In this document: positions 34,367 through 42,919 of the stretch, one piece after another
How positions within the stretch are numbered: position 1 is the first letter of the stretch
Layout: each line of letters starts with the position of its first letter
Source: PALSA-555 sp963731625
GTDB taxonomy: Bacteria; Actinomycetota; Acidimicrobiia; IMCC26256; PALSA-555
NCBI GenBank assembly: GCA_963731625.1
Contig: CAVSWH010000015.1
Coordinates: forward strand, 186,001-250,000
Length of the DNA: 64,000 nucleotides
Direction of reading: 5' to 3'
The notes under the pieces: generated by a model
Seen by the model: only the letters and a program-made list of their open reading frames with translations
The model's database searches: none
What the model was told of the DNA's origin: nothing
Program-made: the position numbers and the translations under genes

Positions 34367-35407
34367 GTGACCATCCGCGCGTGGCGCGTCCATCGTTACG
34401 GGGAGCCGGCCGACGCGCTGCAGCTCGACGAGCTCCCCGAGCCCTCCGCCGGGCCCGGCCAGGTCGTCGTCCGCACGGCGGCGACGCCCCTGAACTTCAA
34501 CGAGGTCGACGGGTGTTTCGGCCGGTATCGCACCGTCGACCCGCCCCTGCCGTTCACGCTCGGGATGGAGGTGGTCGGCGAGGTGATCGGCGTCGGCGAA
34601 GGCGGCGACGCTTGGCTCGGCCGCCGGGTGGTGACGACGGCCAGCGGCGCGTTCGGCGCCCACGCGCAACAGGTCGTAGCGGACGCCGCCATGACCTTCG
34701 ACGCGCCGGCACGTCTCGACGACATCGAGGCGGCCGCCTTCTTCTTTCCGTTTCATGTCGCGCATCTCGCCCTCGTCGAGCGCGGCCACGTCCAGCCCGG
34801 CCAGACCGTCCTCGTCCATGCCGGCGCCGGCGGGGTCGGGTCCGCGGCGGTCCAGCTGGGGGTGGCGCTCGGCGCCCGGGTGTTCGCGACCGCGGGAAGC
34901 CCCGAGAAGCTCGAGCTGTGTCGAGCGCTCGGCGCCTCCCTCGCCATCAACTACCGCACCGACGACGTCGTCGCCGGCGTGCTCGACGCGACGGCGGGGC
35001 AGGGCGTCGACGTCGTGTGCGACCTCGTCGGTGGCGAGACGACGGTGCGCACCTTCCCGTGCGTCGCGCACGGGGCCCGCTACGTGCTCGCGGGCTTCTC
35101 CGGCGGTGTCGAGGCCGAGGACCAGGGCATCGTCCCGCGGCCGATCATCTTCGGGAACTTCGACCTGTGCGGGGTGCTCCTCTCGTACAACGCACGTCCC
35201 GACCTCGTGAAGCGTGCCACCGGGTTCAACCTCTTCTCTCGGACGGACGGGGAGCGCGTGCAGGCGCACCTCGTCGAGCTCCTCGACGCCGGGAGGATCC
35301 GGACCGTCGTCGGCCGCACGGCACCGTGGTCGGCGCTGCCGACCGAGCTCACGCGCCTCGCCGACCGGGTGACGACGGGTCGCACCGTCCTGGACTGGCG
35401 GACGTAG
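34367..35407 (+). CDS. NADPH:quinone oxidoreductase-like MDR enzyme
   Basis: A 346-residue zinc-independent MDR protein with a GTG start. The N-terminal domain shows TPLNFNEVDGCFGRY and LGMEVVGEVIGVGEGG. The cofactor domain has VLVHAGAGGVGSAAVQLGVALG (AGxGGVG) and ALGASLAINYRTDD, with Tyr/Arg as NADPH-phosphate contacts. It resembles the acryloyl/quinone reductase group rather than alcohol dehydrogenases. It may share a transcript with the preceding DHFR-like gene. Confidence 0.9.
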   Translation: MTIRAWRVHRYGEPADALQLDELPEPSAGPGQVVVRTAATPLNFNEVDGCFGRYRTVDPPLPFTLGMEVVGEVIGVGEGGDAWLGRRVVTTASGAFGAHAQQVVADAAMTFDAPARLDDIEAAAFFFPFHVAHLALVERGHVQPGQTVLVHAGAGGVGSAAVQLGVALGARVFATAGSPEKLELCRALGASLAINYRTDDVVAGVLDATAGQGVDVVCDLVGGETTVRTFPCVAHGARYVLAGFSGGVEAEDQGIVPRPIIFGNFDLCGVLLSYNARPDLVKRATGFNLFSRTDGERVQAHLVELLDAGRIRTVVGRTAPWSALPTELTRLADRVTTGRTVLDWRT

Positions 35408-35466
35408 CCACGCCGGCACACGAGGCCGGACGCGCCCGCGGGGTGGCGTTGGTTTAGCGTGGTCGC

Positions 35467-35856
35467 ATGTCGCCGCTCTTCGGGAACCGCGAGCAGAAGG
35501 AGGCCGACATCGCCGCGGCCAAGGCCGAGGCCGACCGGCTCGCCGCGCTGTCGCCGGCGGAGCTGGCGGTCGAGGTCATGCCTGGGTTCGGCCCCGGCGG
35601 TCCGAAGGCGTCCCAGAGCTACGGCATCAACGTGCTGCAGATCGGGATGGCGTTGGTGAAGGACACGCCGCGCGGCGCCAGCGAGCTGAAGGAGCTGCTC
35701 GACCCGATCCGGGAAGCGCTCCAGGTCCTCGAGCACGCGGAGCTGATCACGCGCTCCACCGGCCGTGAGGGCGGCACCTGGTACAAGGCCACCCGGCTCG
35801 GCGAGACCGCCCTCGCCGAGGGAAGCGTCCAGACGTACGTCGACAAGCGCACTTGA
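35467..35856 (+). CDS. Conserved hypothetical protein, winged-helix-like C-terminus
   Basis: A 129-residue soluble protein. The N-terminus MSPLFGNREQKEADIAAAKAEADRLA is a charged helix. The rest has a helix-helix-strand pattern (ALQVLEHAELITRSTGREGG, TWYKATRLGETALAEG) like a winged-helix domain; the strand TWYKATRLGE resembles the wing. I cannot name a function; small actinobacterial proteins of this type are annotated as hypothetical. Confidence 0.65.
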   Translation: MSPLFGNREQKEADIAAAKAEADRLAALSPAELAVEVMPGFGPGGPKASQSYGINVLQIGMALVKDTPRGASELKELLDPIREALQVLEHAELITRSTGREGGTWYKATRLGETALAEGSVQTYVDKRT

Positions 35857-35887
35857 CACCGGACGCGCCCGGCCCGGCCACGACGGG

Positions 35888-37483
35888 GTGGGCCGCGACC
35901 TAGACCGCGAGCGCGCGGCGCCGCCACCGGCGCCCACCGACTCGGCGCGAACGCCGATCTGGGCCTGGTCGCTCGTCGGCGTCGCCGCGATCACGGCGAT
36001 CACGCTCACGATCCTCGCGACCCGCCACGGGCCGGGTGTGAGTCCGGACTCGGTCGTGTACCTGTCCGGGGCGAGGAACCTCGCCGGCGGGCGCGGCTAC
36101 GCCAGCTACGCGCTGCAGCCGATCACGGAGTACCCGTTCGGCTTCTCTGCCACGCTCGCGCTCGGCGCGAAGGTGGGCATCGATCCCGGCGACGGCGCCC
36201 GTTGGCTCAACGCGGTCGCCTTCGGCGCGCTGGTCGCCCTGACGTTCGTGCTGGCGCGGCGCCACCTCCGGCACCTGTGGCTCGCCGTGGGCGCGGCCCT
36301 GGCGGTCGCCTGGGCGGCACCGCTGCTGGGGGTCTTCACCGAAGCGTGGTCCGAGCCGGTGTTCTGCGTGCTGGCCGTCGCGCTCGTCCTGGTGCTCGAA
36401 CAGCTCCTCGCGGACCGCGAGCGTGCCCTCGGCTGGCTCGTGGCGGCGGCCCTGCTCGCGTCGGTCGGCTTCACGTTCCGGTACGCCGGCGTGGCCCTGC
36501 TGGCGCTGCCCGTGCTCGTGATCGGGGTGGCGACCCGGCGTGACGGATGGCGCACCGCGATGGCGCGCACGCTGACGTACCTGGCGCTGGCGGCGGTGCT
36601 GCCCGCGTGGGTGATCGGCCGCAACCTGGCCGACGGGTCGTCGGTCTTCGGCCCGCGGGCGTCCTCGATCGAGACGCTCGACGGCGTGTCCCACAGCCTC
36701 CTGGTGACAATCAGATCCTGGACGCTCGCCGGGGGCGACGTCTCCTCCGCGCTCGGCTGGCTCGTGCTGGTCGCGGCCGTTGCCGTCGTGGCGCTCGGGG
36801 TGGCGGCCGGGTGGCCGGACGACCGTCTGCCGACCGCGCCGGGCGCGATCTCGCTCGTGCCCCTGGTCGCACTCGTGGGTGGGTACGTCGCGTACGTCGT
36901 CGTCAGCGAGCTCGTGACGAACATCAACGCGATCGACACGCGGCTGCTCTCGCCCGTCTATGCCCCAGGGGTCGTGCTCTTCCTCCTGGCCGTCGACCGC
37001 CTCGTCGCGGGGAGCAGCGGTGGGCGCCACCGGTGGCTGGCCGCCTGCTTCGCGGTGATGGTCGGCGTGTGGCTGGTCGCCTCGTTGGCCGAGTCTGCCG
37101 CCCGCGTGCACCAGGACGCCACAGAGGGCCAGGGCTTCGCCGCGCCGTCCTGGGTCGACTCCTCGTTCGTCGCCGCCTTCCGGCGCCTGCCTCGCGACGC
37201 CCGCGTGTACAGCAACTATGCCGACGGCCTGTACTGGGCGACCGGGCGGCAGCCCGTCAACGACAGCCCCGCCGCCGTGCCCTACCGCTCGGCGGGCCCC
37301 GTCGGCGAGCTCGGCGCGTTCGGCCAGCTTGTGCGCCACTCCCGGGCGCCGGTGTACCTCGTGTGGCTGCGACCGAACACCCGGACCTACCTGGTCACGC
37401 CGGAGCAGCTCGCGTTGAGCGGGCTCCACCTGTCGGTCCGGTCCCGGACCGGCGACACGACGGTCTACGCCGTCCGCGGCTGA
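35888..37483 (+). CDS. Multipass membrane protein, glycosyltransferase-39/ArnT-like layout
   Basis: A 531-residue membrane protein with about 10-11 hydrophobic helices. The first extracytoplasmic loop has GPGVSPDSVVYLSGARNLAGGRGY, the position where GT-C enzymes have their acidic catalytic loop (Asp in SPDSVVY). Helices such as VAFGALVALTFVLARRHL and ALLASVGFTFRYAGVALLALPVLVIG follow. The C-terminal domain is soluble (FRRLPRDARVYSNYADGLYWATG). This fits a polyprenyl-phosphate-sugar-dependent GT-C transferase or a mannosyltransferase-like protein. The GTG start is tentative; the frame is open upstream into the preceding gene. Confidence 0.65.
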   Translation: MGRDLDRERAAPPPAPTDSARTPIWAWSLVGVAAITAITLTILATRHGPGVSPDSVVYLSGARNLAGGRGYASYALQPITEYPFGFSATLALGAKVGIDPGDGARWLNAVAFGALVALTFVLARRHLRHLWLAVGAALAVAWAAPLLGVFTEAWSEPVFCVLAVALVLVLEQLLADRERALGWLVAAALLASVGFTFRYAGVALLALPVLVIGVATRRDGWRTAMARTLTYLALAAVLPAWVIGRNLADGSSVFGPRASSIETLDGVSHSLLVTIRSWTLAGGDVSSALGWLVLVAAVAVVALGVAAGWPDDRLPTAPGAISLVPLVALVGGYVAYVVVSELVTNINAIDTRLLSPVYAPGVVLFLLAVDRLVAGSSGGRHRWLAACFAVMVGVWLVASLAESAARVHQDATEGQGFAAPSWVDSSFVAAFRRLPRDARVYSNYADGLYWATGRQPVNDSPAAVPYRSAGPVGELGAFGQLVRHSRAPVYLVWLRPNTRTYLVTPEQLALSGLHLSVRSRTGDTTVYAVRG

Positions 37484-37641
37484 GCGTCCGCCGGCGGGGA
37501 GCGCACGGCGCGGTGCGCAGCAGCACGACCCGAGCCGCCCACACCGCTGGCCCCCCGTCGACGTCGGCGCCGGCGCCGGCGTCCTGATACCACCACCTGC
37601 CTCGCCGATGAGTTCCGTCGTGCTGGGCCGTCCTCTCCGCG

Positions 37642-38709
37642 ATGGCCGACGCCCGACTCCTCGAGCGCCCCTCGGTAGCATCCGATGACGTGACCGCCGC
37701 GGCTCCCCTCGCGCCGGCCGACCTCGAGCCGTACCGGCGCGAGCTGACCGGCTACTGCTACCGGATGCTCGGCTCGGGCTCCGAGGCCGAGGACGCCGTC
37801 CAAGAGACGCTCATCCGGGCGTGGCAGCACGCCGACGGGTTCGAGGGGCGCTCGAGCGTGCGGTCGTGGCTGTACCGGATCGCCACGAACGTCTGCATCG
37901 ACATGCAGCGCCACGTCCAGCGGCGGGCCCGCCCGATGGAGCTCGGCCCGGCGTCGCCGCCCGTCGAGTCCCACCTCGGGTCAGTGCTGCCCGAGGCGAC
38001 CTGGATCACGCCGATCCCCGACGACCGCGTCGCGCCGGAGCGCAGCGACCCCGCCGAGGTCGCGCAGTACCGCGAGTCGATCCGACTGGCGTTCGTGACC
38101 GCGCTCCAGCATCTTCCCGCCCGCCAGCGGGCCGCGCTCATCCTCTGCGAGGTCTTGCGCTGGCAGGTCGCCGAGGCTGCTGAGCTGCTCGACACGAGCG
38201 TCGCCGCCGTGAACAGCGCCCTGCAGCGAGCCCGGGCCACGCTCGGCGCGCTGCCCGCCGACGCAACACCCGACGCGCTCGACGAGGGCGACCGCGAGCT
38301 GCTCGAGCGCTACGTCGCCGCGTTCGAGCGCTACGACGTCGAGCGCCTCGTCACGCTGCTCCACGAGGACGCGGTCCAGTCGATGCCACCGTTCGCGATG
38401 TGGATCCAGGGCGCGGAGAACATCGCGGCGTTCATGGTCGAGCCGGGACCGAGCGCCTGTCGCGGGTCACGCCTCGTCCCGACGACCGGGGCGAACGGGT
38501 GCCCGGCCTTCGCGCAGTACCGGCCGGACGCTGCCGGCGGGTACGCGCCGTGGGCGCTGCAAGTGCTCGAGATCTCAGCCGGCCGGATCGTCGGGATGAG
38601 CTTCTTCCTCACACTCGACGACGGCGGCCGCCTCTTCAGGCGATTCGGCCTGCCCCTCCATCTCGACGCCGAACCCCGCGAGGTCGAGCAAGGCCCGCAT
38701 CGCGGGTGA
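37642..38709 (+). CDS. ECF sigma-70 factor with C-terminal SnoaL-like domain (SigG/SigJ-like)
   Basis: A 355-residue sigma factor. Region 2 is YRRELTGYCYRMLGSGSEAEDAVQETLIRAWQ, then SSVRSWLYRIATNVCIDMQR. Region 4 is LQHLPARQRAALILCEVLRWQVAEAAELLDTSVAAVNSALQRAR. An extra C-terminal NTF2/SnoaL-like domain follows (RYVAAFERYDVERLVTLLHEDAVQSMPPF, ending FRRFGLP). This matches the long ECF subgroup with SnoaL tails, which have no dedicated anti-sigma factor. GTG at 37690 is an alternative start. Its 3' end overlaps the antisense gene at 38575-38883 by 135 bp. Confidence 0.9.
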   Translation: MADARLLERPSVASDDVTAAAPLAPADLEPYRRELTGYCYRMLGSGSEAEDAVQETLIRAWQHADGFEGRSSVRSWLYRIATNVCIDMQRHVQRRARPMELGPASPPVESHLGSVLPEATWITPIPDDRVAPERSDPAEVAQYRESIRLAFVTALQHLPARQRAALILCEVLRWQVAEAAELLDTSVAAVNSALQRARATLGALPADATPDALDEGDRELLERYVAAFERYDVERLVTLLHEDAVQSMPPFAMWIQGAENIAAFMVEPGPSACRGSRLVPTTGANGCPAFAQYRPDAAGGYAPWALQVLEISAGRIVGMSFFLTLDDGGRLFRRFGLPLHLDAEPREVEQGPHRG

Positions 38710-38883
38710 CACCTCGCGCAGGGTGATCCTGCCGCCGAGGCGCGCCGCCTGCAGCGCGACGCGCGCCACGTCGTCCACCGCCGCGAGATCCGGCTCGCAG
38801 CGGCCCTCGAGCGTGAACCCACCGAGGACCGCGCCGTCGGGGCCCCGCACCGTGACGCGGCACCAGCACTGACGCCTCCCCAT
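38575..38883 (-). CDS. STAS-like small protein, antisense overlap with the sigma factor gene
   Basis: A 102-residue protein. It reads as an alternating strand-helix domain: CRVTVRGPDGAVLGGFTLEG, AAVDDVARVALQAARLGG, ITLREVSPAMRALLDLAGF, close to STAS-type anti-anti-sigma domains (VSPAMRALLDLAG is the typical helix). It lacks the usual conserved phospho-Ser in DSSG. The 3' third overlaps the end of the sigma factor gene on the opposite strand; both frames look genuine. Confidence 0.55.
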   Translation of the reverse strand: MGRRQCWCRVTVRGPDGAVLGGFTLEGRCEPDLAAVDDVARVALQAARLGGRITLREVSPAMRALLDLAGFGVEMEGQAESPEEAAAVVECEEEAHPDDPAG

Positions 38884-39024
38884 CCCCGAATCGACGGCGG
38901 CCGGCCCCCGGACTCATCGCCGGACGGGCGGTCGACCACGGCCGATACCCCCTGAGCAACGGCCGCCTCGCCGATCGTGTGTCCCCGGGGCCCGGCGCGC
39001 CGGGCCCGGGCGGCCCATCGACGG

Positions 39025-39840
39025 CTAGCGAGCCTCGGTGGCGAGCGCCTCGAGCTGCTGGACGACCCGCGCCGCCTCCTCCTCCTGGCCGTCGGGGACC
39101 GCGACCCGGACGACGTTGGTCTGGCGGTATACGCCGTGCTGGGTCGCGGCCGTGTAGTGCTGGGTGAAGACGATCACGAGCAGGTCGTCGCGCTCGGTCT
39201 CGATCGTGTCGAGCTTCATCGTGAACCACGAGAGCGGCGCGAACGCCGGCCGCGGACCCGGCTGGTACAGGCCGGCCGACCCGATGTAGAGCTCGGGCGC
39301 GCCGCGGTCGACGTGCGGCAGGTCGTTCACACGGGTCTGGCGCCGGGCCGTCACGCGGATGAGGCCGACGCTGCCCACGAGCACGAGCGCCACGACGGCG
39401 ATGGTGATGAGGGTGACGAGGGAGAACCCGTCCGCGAGGAGCACGGCGAGCGCGGCGACGACACCGACCCCGCCGATCACCAGCCACACCCGGCGGTCCC
39501 AGATCTTCGCGACGTAACGCTCCTCGAGGGCCGTCCAGCGCGCCAGGTCGGCGGGCGTGTACACCCAGTGCGCGATCGCGCCACCCCCGAGCAGCGTGGC
39601 GATCTTGCGCTGCGCGCTCCGGGCGTACACGACGAGGCTCCACACGATGATGAGGAAGGTCGCGAAGACGACCGAGCCGAAGACGCCGACGAGGAGCCCA
39701 CCGGTGCCGCCCGCGGCGTAACCGGCGCCTTGCATCACGACGCTGCACCCGAGCACCGCGACGAGACGCCAGAACCAGCGCTCGGTCAGCGCGGGGGTGC
39801 CCACACCGAGGGTCGCTCGCCACCCGTCCGCGTCGCTCAC
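39025..39840 (-). CDS. Membrane protein of unknown function, four predicted helices
   Basis: A 271-residue protein. Two hydrophobic helices in the first third (RLVAVLGCSVVMQGAGYAAG, LLVGVFGSVVFATFLIIVWSLVV) and two more in the middle (VWLVIGGVGVVAALAVLLADG, LVTLITIAVVALVLVGSVGLI) are followed by a soluble domain that ends with a helix, EEEAARVVQQLEALATEAR. No motif I recognise. A strong GC hairpin lies about 70-100 bp upstream. Confidence 0.7.
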   Translation of the reverse strand: MSDADGWRATLGVGTPALTERWFWRLVAVLGCSVVMQGAGYAAGGTGGLLVGVFGSVVFATFLIIVWSLVVYARSAQRKIATLLGGGAIAHWVYTPADLARWTALEERYVAKIWDRRVWLVIGGVGVVAALAVLLADGFSLVTLITIAVVALVLVGSVGLIRVTARRQTRVNDLPHVDRGAPELYIGSAGLYQPGPRPAFAPLSWFTMKLDTIETERDDLLVIVFTQHYTAATQHGVYRQTNVVRVAVPDGQEEEAARVVQQLEALATEAR

Positions 39841-39912
39841 CGGCCCCTCCCCAGACGGATCATCACACGCCCGGCGAGCCGCGGCGACGGCGGGGAGCAG
39901 GGGATTGGGCCG

Positions 39913-39940
39913 CTCGGCCCCCCGCCCTCGGGGGGCCGAG
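39913..39940. terminator. Perfect 11-bp GC hairpin downstream of the amidohydrolase gene
   Basis: CTCGGCCCCCC, a six-base loop, then GGGGGGCCGAG. It lies about 160 bp past the amidohydrolase stop and before the next - strand gene. It has no T-run and fits an actinobacterial tract-less terminator. Confidence 0.5.
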
Positions 39941-40061
39941 GCCCGCGTGCATCAGCCGGACGCCGGAGCGCTCCCGTCCTCGAACCGCCCACCGCCCGAC
40001 GGCCCCAGCGCTCGGCGCGGGTGACTGCCTGCGACGGTACGGACGCGGAGCGCGTCGAACC

Positions 40062-40078
40062 TGAGTATCGGGTACTCA
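40062..40078. promoter_or_regulatory. Palindrome TGAGTA-N5-TACTCA, copy 2
   Basis: Perfect arms around TCGGG, extended by one further base pair (C/G) on the outside. It sits between two - strand genes: 20 bp past the amidohydrolase stop and about 220 bp upstream of the membrane protein start at 39840. It is the least clearly placed of the three copies. Confidence 0.4.
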
Positions 40079-40097
40079 GATCGAGTGAGGCCCGGAC

Positions 40098-41264
40098 CTA
40101 CAGGTGGTAGAGGCGTGCGGCGTTCCCGCCCAGGATCTTGTTCCGGGCGGTGGCGCTGAGCTCGCGCATGTTCTCGTTCGCGGAGCCGAGCGGGTTCGGG
40201 TACAGGCACGTGGGGTGCGGGAAGTCGGTCTCGAACAGGATGTTGTCCTCGCCGACGGCCCGCACCAGCGACGGCAGGTCGGTGCGCTCGAACCACATCG
40301 TGGCGTAGATCTGGCGCTGGAAGTACTCCGCCGGTGACAGCGACAGCGACTCCCGCAGCTTCGGCGCGTTCTCGGCCATCTCGTAGTCGAGCGCCTCGAG
40401 GATGAACGGCACCCAGCCGGCGCCGCTCTCCACGGAGACGACCTTCAGCGCGGGGTACCGCTCGAGCATCCCCGAGCAGATGATGTTCACGACGACGCGC
40501 GCGTTCCCGATGAACAGCAGCGTCCCGCCGATCGCGAGCTGGGTGTCGTCGTCGTGGGACGGCCACGGATAGTTCCCGAAGAACGTCATCGTGGTGAGGC
40601 TCGCCCCGATGTGGAAGTGCACGGGGAGCTCGAGGTCGGCGCACACCTCCCAGAGCGGGTCCCATGCCCGGTTGGCGAGGTCGGGGCCGCCCTGGTCCTG
40701 GGGGTCCGAGGTGATGTTCACGCCGCGCATCCCGAGCGTCTTCGCGCGCTGCGCCTCGGTGACGCTCGCGTCGACGTCCCACGCGGGCAGGATCGCCATC
40801 GGCAGCAGCCGGTCGTGGGCGCCGGCCTGCATCTCGGCGTTCGCGTCGTTGTAGATCTGGAGGCAGCGCAGGCGGAACGGCACGTCGTGCACCGCCTCGG
40901 CGATGTTCTGGCCCCCGAGCCCGACGACGTTCGGGAAGATGATCTGCGCGTGGATGCCGGTCTCGTCCATCAGCTCGACGCGCGCCACCGGGTCGTAGGC
41001 GGCCTCGTGGATGCGGTCCATCTCCCACTCGTAGAGCGCCTCGAACGAGCGGCCCTTCTGGTTGTCCTTGTCGACGACGCCGCCCGCGCCGGCCCGCCCG
41101 AGCACCTCCCCCTCGACAACCCAGGTGGCCTGGCCGTCGACCTGGGTGACGTGGGGCATGCGCTCCTTCAGCCCGGCCGGGGCGCGACTCGTCCAGAGAT
41201 CGTGGCGCTCGGTGAGATGGGTGTCGGCGTCGATGACCTTCACCGGATCCAACGTCGTCGTCAT
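40098..41264 (-). CDS. Amidohydrolase-2 family metal-dependent hydrolase/decarboxylase
   Basis: A 388-residue TIM-barrel protein of the ACMSD/amidohydrolase_2 type. The N-terminal metal motif is replaced by VIDADTHLTE (D-x-D-x-H). Further along are LPVHFHIGAS (metal His), VNIICSGMLERYPALKVVSVESGAGWVPF and the C-terminal FETDFPHPTCLYP, with the catalytic Asp. Members decarboxylate or hydrolyse aromatic or ring-cleavage acids. It is upstream of and divergent in function from the adjacent methylmalonate-semialdehyde dehydrogenase on the same strand, 62 bp away, so the two may be co-transcribed. Confidence 0.9.
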   Translation of the reverse strand: MTTTLDPVKVIDADTHLTERHDLWTSRAPAGLKERMPHVTQVDGQATWVVEGEVLGRAGAGGVVDKDNQKGRSFEALYEWEMDRIHEAAYDPVARVELMDETGIHAQIIFPNVVGLGGQNIAEAVHDVPFRLRCLQIYNDANAEMQAGAHDRLLPMAILPAWDVDASVTEAQRAKTLGMRGVNITSDPQDQGGPDLANRAWDPLWEVCADLELPVHFHIGASLTTMTFFGNYPWPSHDDDTQLAIGGTLLFIGNARVVVNIICSGMLERYPALKVVSVESGAGWVPFILEALDYEMAENAPKLRESLSLSPAEYFQRQIYATMWFERTDLPSLVRAVGEDNILFETDFPHPTCLYPNPLGSANENMRELSATARNKILGGNAARLYHL

Positions 41265-41326
41265 GGCTGATCCCCTCGCGTCGCTGACCCGACTCTGACG
41301 ACTCTACGGGCCGGGGCCCATGCCCG

Positions 41327-42829
41327 TCACTCGTTGCGGGGGAAGCCGAGGTTCACGCCGCCGTGGCTCGGGTCGAGCCACCGGCTCGTGACGACCTTCG
41401 CCCGGGTGAAGAAGTGGATCCCGTCGGTGCCGTGCGCGTGGGTGTCGCCGAACAGGGAGTTCTTCCAGCCGCCGAAGGAGTAGTACGCGACGGGGACGGG
41501 GATCGGGACGTTGATCCCGACCATCCCCACCTCGACCTCGCTGTGGAACCGCCGCGCCGCGCCGCCGTCGTTCGTGAAGATCGCCGTCCCGTTGCCGTAC
41601 GGGTTGGCGTTCACGAGCGCCAGCGCGTCGTCGTAGGTGTCGGCGCGCACGACGGACAGGACGGGACCGAAGATCTCGTCGGTGTAGAGCGCCATGTCGG
41701 GCGTGACGTGATCGAAGAGGGTCGGGCCGAGCCAGAAGCCGGCCTCGTCGCCGTCGATCGCGTGCTCGCGGCCGTCGACGACCAGCGTGGCGCCGGCCGC
41801 GACGCCGGCGTCGAGGTAGGAGGCCACCTTGTCGCGGTGGGCCTGTGTGACGAGCGGGCCCATGTCGGCGCCGGCCCGGCCGTCCCCGACGGCGAGGCGC
41901 CCGACCCGCTCGCGGATCTTGGCGACGAGGGCGTCGCCGACGTCGCCGACGGCGACCACGGCGGAGATCGCCATGCAGCGCTCGCCGGCCGAGCCGAACC
42001 CGGCGTTCACCGCCGAATCCGCCGCGAGGTCGAGGTCGGCGTCGGGCAGCACGACCATGTGGTTCTTCGCGCCGCCGAGGGCCTGGACCCGCTTCCCGCA
42101 GCGTGTCGCGGTCTCGTAGACGTACCGGGCGATCGGCGTCGACCCGACGAACGAGACGGCCCGCACGCCGGGGTGCTCGAGCAGCCGGTCGACGGCCACC
42201 TTGTCGCCGTGCACCACGTTGAAGACCCCGTCGGGCAGCCCGGCCTCCTGCCACAGGGCGGCGAGCCAGTTCGCGGCCGACGGGTCCTTCTCGCTCGGCT
42301 TCAGGATCACCGCGTTCCCGGTGGCGACGGCCAGAGGGAAGAACCAGCACGGCACCATCGCCGGGAAGTTGAACGGGCTGATGATCGCGACGACCCCGAG
42401 CGGCTGGCGCACCGAGTACACGTCGATGCCGGTCGACGCCCGCTCGGAGAACGAGCCCTTCAGCAGGTGGGGCGCGCCGCAGGCGAACTCGACCACCTCG
42501 AGGCCCCGTGCGACCTCGCCCTGCGCGTCGCTCGGCACCTTGCCGTGCTCCTCGGTGATGATGGCGGCGAGGTCGTCGGCGCGGGCGTGGAGCAGCTCGC
42601 GGAAGCGGAACAGCACCCGCGACCGCTCGGCGAGCGAGGCGACCCGCCACCGGGCGAACGCGAGGGTCGCGGCGTCGACCGCCGCGTCCACGTCGGCCGG
42701 CGCGGCGAACGCGACCTGCTTGGCGACGCGCCCCGTCGTCGGGTCGAACACGTCGCCGAGGCGCGCCGGCGCGGTCTTCACGGGCCGCCCCCCGATCCAG
42801 TGCGTGACGAGCGGCACGTCGGGCGGCAT
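41327..42829 (-). CDS. mmsA: CoA-acylating methylmalonate-semialdehyde dehydrogenase
   Basis: A 500-residue aldehyde dehydrogenase family member. It opens with VTHWIGGRPVKT, as MMSDH proteins do. NAD-binding and active-site landmarks: VVAIISPFNFPAMVPCWFFP, LKPSEKDPS, SFVGSTPIARYVYE, ALGGAKNHMVVLPDADLD and the nucleophile Cys in GSAGERCMAIS, where GERCM is diagnostic for MMSDH. It converts methylmalonate semialdehyde to propionyl-CoA (valine catabolism) or malonate semialdehyde to acetyl-CoA. No mmsB neighbour is seen. The gene is divergent from the alpha/beta hydrolase at 42920. Confidence 0.95.
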   Translation of the reverse strand: MPPDVPLVTHWIGGRPVKTAPARLGDVFDPTTGRVAKQVAFAAPADVDAAVDAATLAFARWRVASLAERSRVLFRFRELLHARADDLAAIITEEHGKVPSDAQGEVARGLEVVEFACGAPHLLKGSFSERASTGIDVYSVRQPLGVVAIISPFNFPAMVPCWFFPLAVATGNAVILKPSEKDPSAANWLAALWQEAGLPDGVFNVVHGDKVAVDRLLEHPGVRAVSFVGSTPIARYVYETATRCGKRVQALGGAKNHMVVLPDADLDLAADSAVNAGFGSAGERCMAISAVVAVGDVGDALVAKIRERVGRLAVGDGRAGADMGPLVTQAHRDKVASYLDAGVAAGATLVVDGREHAIDGDEAGFWLGPTLFDHVTPDMALYTDEIFGPVLSVVRADTYDDALALVNANPYGNGTAIFTNDGGAARRFHSEVEVGMVGINVPIPVPVAYYSFGGWKNSLFGDTHAHGTDGIHFFTRAKVVTSRWLDPSHGGVNLGFPRNE

Positions 42830-42919
42830 GCGCCGAGTCTCGTCGCCGTCGTCGAGCGGCCGCAATCGGCCCGTGCCGCTACATTGCCGCCGTCCACCGA
42901 GCATGAGGGAGGTGGGCCG

